6,950 bases of DNA from Clostridiales bacterium (GTDB lineage Bacteria > Bacillota > Clostridia > Oscillospirales > Oscillospiraceae): contig JAAYFX010000016.1 in the NCBI GenBank assembly GCA_012728025.1, positions 1 to 6,950 on the forward strand, written 5' to 3'. Positions within the stretch are counted from its first letter, which is position 1. Every line of letters starts with the position of its first letter. The notes under the pieces were generated by a model. The model was not told where the DNA came from. It did no database searches and worked only from the letters and a program-made list of their open reading frames with translations. Both the position numbers and the translations under genes were made by a program. Shown here piece by piece: positions 5,591 to 6,950 of this stretch.

Positions 5591-6940
5591 ATGAACGAGC
5601 TGATGGAGAACAGAACCCCCCATAGTGTGCAGGCCGAGCAGGCGGTTATAGGCTCTATGCTTATAGACAGCGCCTGCATTGCCGACGTTCTCAACAAAAC
5701 CCGCTCTGATGATTTTTATATTCAGCCAAACCGTGATATATTCGATACCATATATCATATGTACGCCTATGGACAAACTGTGGACCCCGTTACCGTTTTG
5801 GACCAAATGCGTGTGCGGGGAGTGTATACAGACAATTCCCGCAGCTATCTTCTGGAGCTTATGCAGGTGACCCCCACAGCGGCAAACGTTATGCGCTATG
5901 TGGACATTCTTCGGGAGCAGTCCCTTTTACGTGCCCTTTCAAAGGTGGGCAGCGAGATAAGCAGCATGGTGTCGGAAGGTGTTGGAGAAGCCGAGGCCAT
6001 GCTTGAAACGGCAGAGCGGAAAATTTATGCCCTGCGTCAGGGCAGAACTGTGGGCGGCCTTGAGAAAATTGCCAATGTCATACAGCAGGTTTACGAGCAG
6101 ATTTCCATAAATGCCGCATCGGACACAAGGATAACAGGGCTTTCCACCGGCCTTCCCGATTTGGACAACCAGATTTTGGGGCTTAACCGTGGGGACTTGG
6201 TGCTTATAGCCTCAAGACCCGGCATGGGAAAAACAAGTATAGCCTTAAATGTCGCCCTCCATGCCGCCAAGGTGTCGAAAAAAACTGTTGCTATTTTTTC
6301 TCTTGAAATGTCAAGGGAGCAACTTGCCCTGCGGCTTTTGGCAGGAGAGGGCATGGTGGACGGAAAAAAACTTCTTACGGGCAGACTTAGCCAAACAGAG
6401 TGGGAGCGCATAGGAACTGCCGCTTCCACCATAAGCGAAACGGATATACTCATAGATGACAACCCCTCTTTGTCGGTTTCCGAAATGAACTCCCAGTGCA
6501 GGCGCCTTGAGAATTTGGGGCTTGTGGTTATTGACTATTTGCAGCTTATGCAGTCTGCCGGAAGCGGCCACAGCTATGCGGGGGAAAGCCGCACTCAAGC
6601 AGTTTCTGATATGTCCCGTATGCTTAAAATTATGGCAAAGGAGCTTAATGTTCCTGTGGTTTGCCTTTCCCAGCTCTCCCGTGCCAATGAGTCACGTTCG
6701 GATAAAAGACCAGTGCTGTCTGACCTTAGAGAGTCCGGTGCCATTGAGCAGGACGCTGATATAGTTATAGGACTTTACAGGGATGGGTACTACAATAGAG
6801 AATGTGAGGCACCTAATGATGCCGAGGCCATTATTCTTAAAAACCGCCACGGAGAGACAGGGACAATAGATCTTGTCTGGCTGCCGGAATATACAAGCTA
6901 TGTAAGCGCCGAAAAGCGGCATGATGACGATGAATATTGA
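5591..6940 (+). CDS. dnaB: Replicative DNA helicase DnaB
   Basis: Hexameric ATP-driven 5'-3' helicase that unwinds DNA at the replication fork (called DnaC in Bacillus subtilis). 449 residues, complete. The N-terminal helical domain (about 8-110) starts with PHSVQAEQAVIGSML; a linker follows (about 111-175). The RecA-like motor domain (about 180-440) has Walker A SRPGMGKT (208-215), SLEMS with Glu239, Walker B LVVIDYLQLM (311-320, Asp315), the sensor segment CLSQLSR (358-364), SDLRESGAIEQDAD (377-390) and KNRHGETG (417-424) with the arginine-finger region. The C-terminus is acidic (HDDDEY). No intein interrupts the Walker A or other motifs, where DnaB inteins commonly insert. The ATG at 5591 has a weak AAGGA nine bases upstream; the next ATG at 5603 is a possible alternative. 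Last gene of the visible operon; only ten bases follow its stop. Confidence 0.97.
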   Translation: MNELMENRTPHSVQAEQAVIGSMLIDSACIADVLNKTRSDDFYIQPNRDIFDTIYHMYAYGQTVDPVTVLDQMRVRGVYTDNSRSYLLELMQVTPTAANVMRYVDILREQSLLRALSKVGSEISSMVSEGVGEAEAMLETAERKIYALRQGRTVGGLEKIANVIQQVYEQISINAASDTRITGLSTGLPDLDNQILGLNRGDLVLIASRPGMGKTSIALNVALHAAKVSKKTVAIFSLEMSREQLALRLLAGEGMVDGKKLLTGRLSQTEWERIGTAASTISETDILIDDNPSLSVSEMNSQCRRLENLGLVVIDYLQLMQSAGSGHSYAGESRTQAVSDMSRMLKIMAKELNVPVVCLSQLSRANESRSDKRPVLSDLRESGAIEQDADIVIGLYRDGYYNRECEAPNDAEAIILKNRHGETGTIDLVWLPEYTSYVSAEKRHDDDEY

Positions 6941-6950
6941 TTTTTATGAA

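Noticed and set aside
5591..6940. Intein or insertion in dnaB
   Set aside because: The helicase motifs run in order at normal spacing and the total length of 449 residues is normal.

Overview
The window looks like ordinary chromosomal DNA from a Firmicute, most likely class Clostridia. Three things point there: the gene order gdpP-rplI-dnaB, which is a well-known Firmicutes neighbourhood; a lipoprotein-type solute-binding protein, as Gram-positive cells use; and strong GGAGG-type ribosome binding sites with TTGNNN-17-TATAAT promoters. I cannot name a genus. I see no phage, transposon, CRISPR, tRNA or rRNA, and no large undescribed system. Five genes are complete and one is cut by the left edge.

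Layout: two divergent blocks start from a ~200-base intergenic region (2837-3035). Leftward (minus strand) runs a sugar-phosphate nucleotidyltransferase (1502-2836, TTG start). After a 200-base gap with its own promoter come an amino-acid ABC transporter binding lipoprotein (450-1301) and its permease (1-380, running off the edge). A GC-rich hairpin lies between binding protein and permease and probably lowers permease expression relative to the binding protein. The transporter ATPase is not in the window and may lie beyond position 1.

Rightward (plus strand) runs a probable operon: gdpP, a membrane c-di-AMP phosphodiesterase (3036-5024); rplI, ribosomal protein bL9 (5085-5534); and dnaB, the replicative helicase (5591-6940). 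A good extended -10 promoter lies before gdpP. The two internal gaps (about 60 bases each) contain no recognisable terminator. The operon combines second-messenger turnover, a ribosomal protein and the replication helicase; the grouping is conserved, but the genes do not form a single pathway.

The most interesting details are the architecture of the nucleotidyltransferase, whose tail resembles the last domain of phosphohexomutases without the three preceding domains; an Asn in GdpP where the DHHA1 GGGH histidine is expected; and several small repeats and hairpins in the promoter regions. Three start sites (binding protein, nucleotidyltransferase, GdpP) were placed inside longer open frames because the ribosome binding sites clearly favour the internal start.
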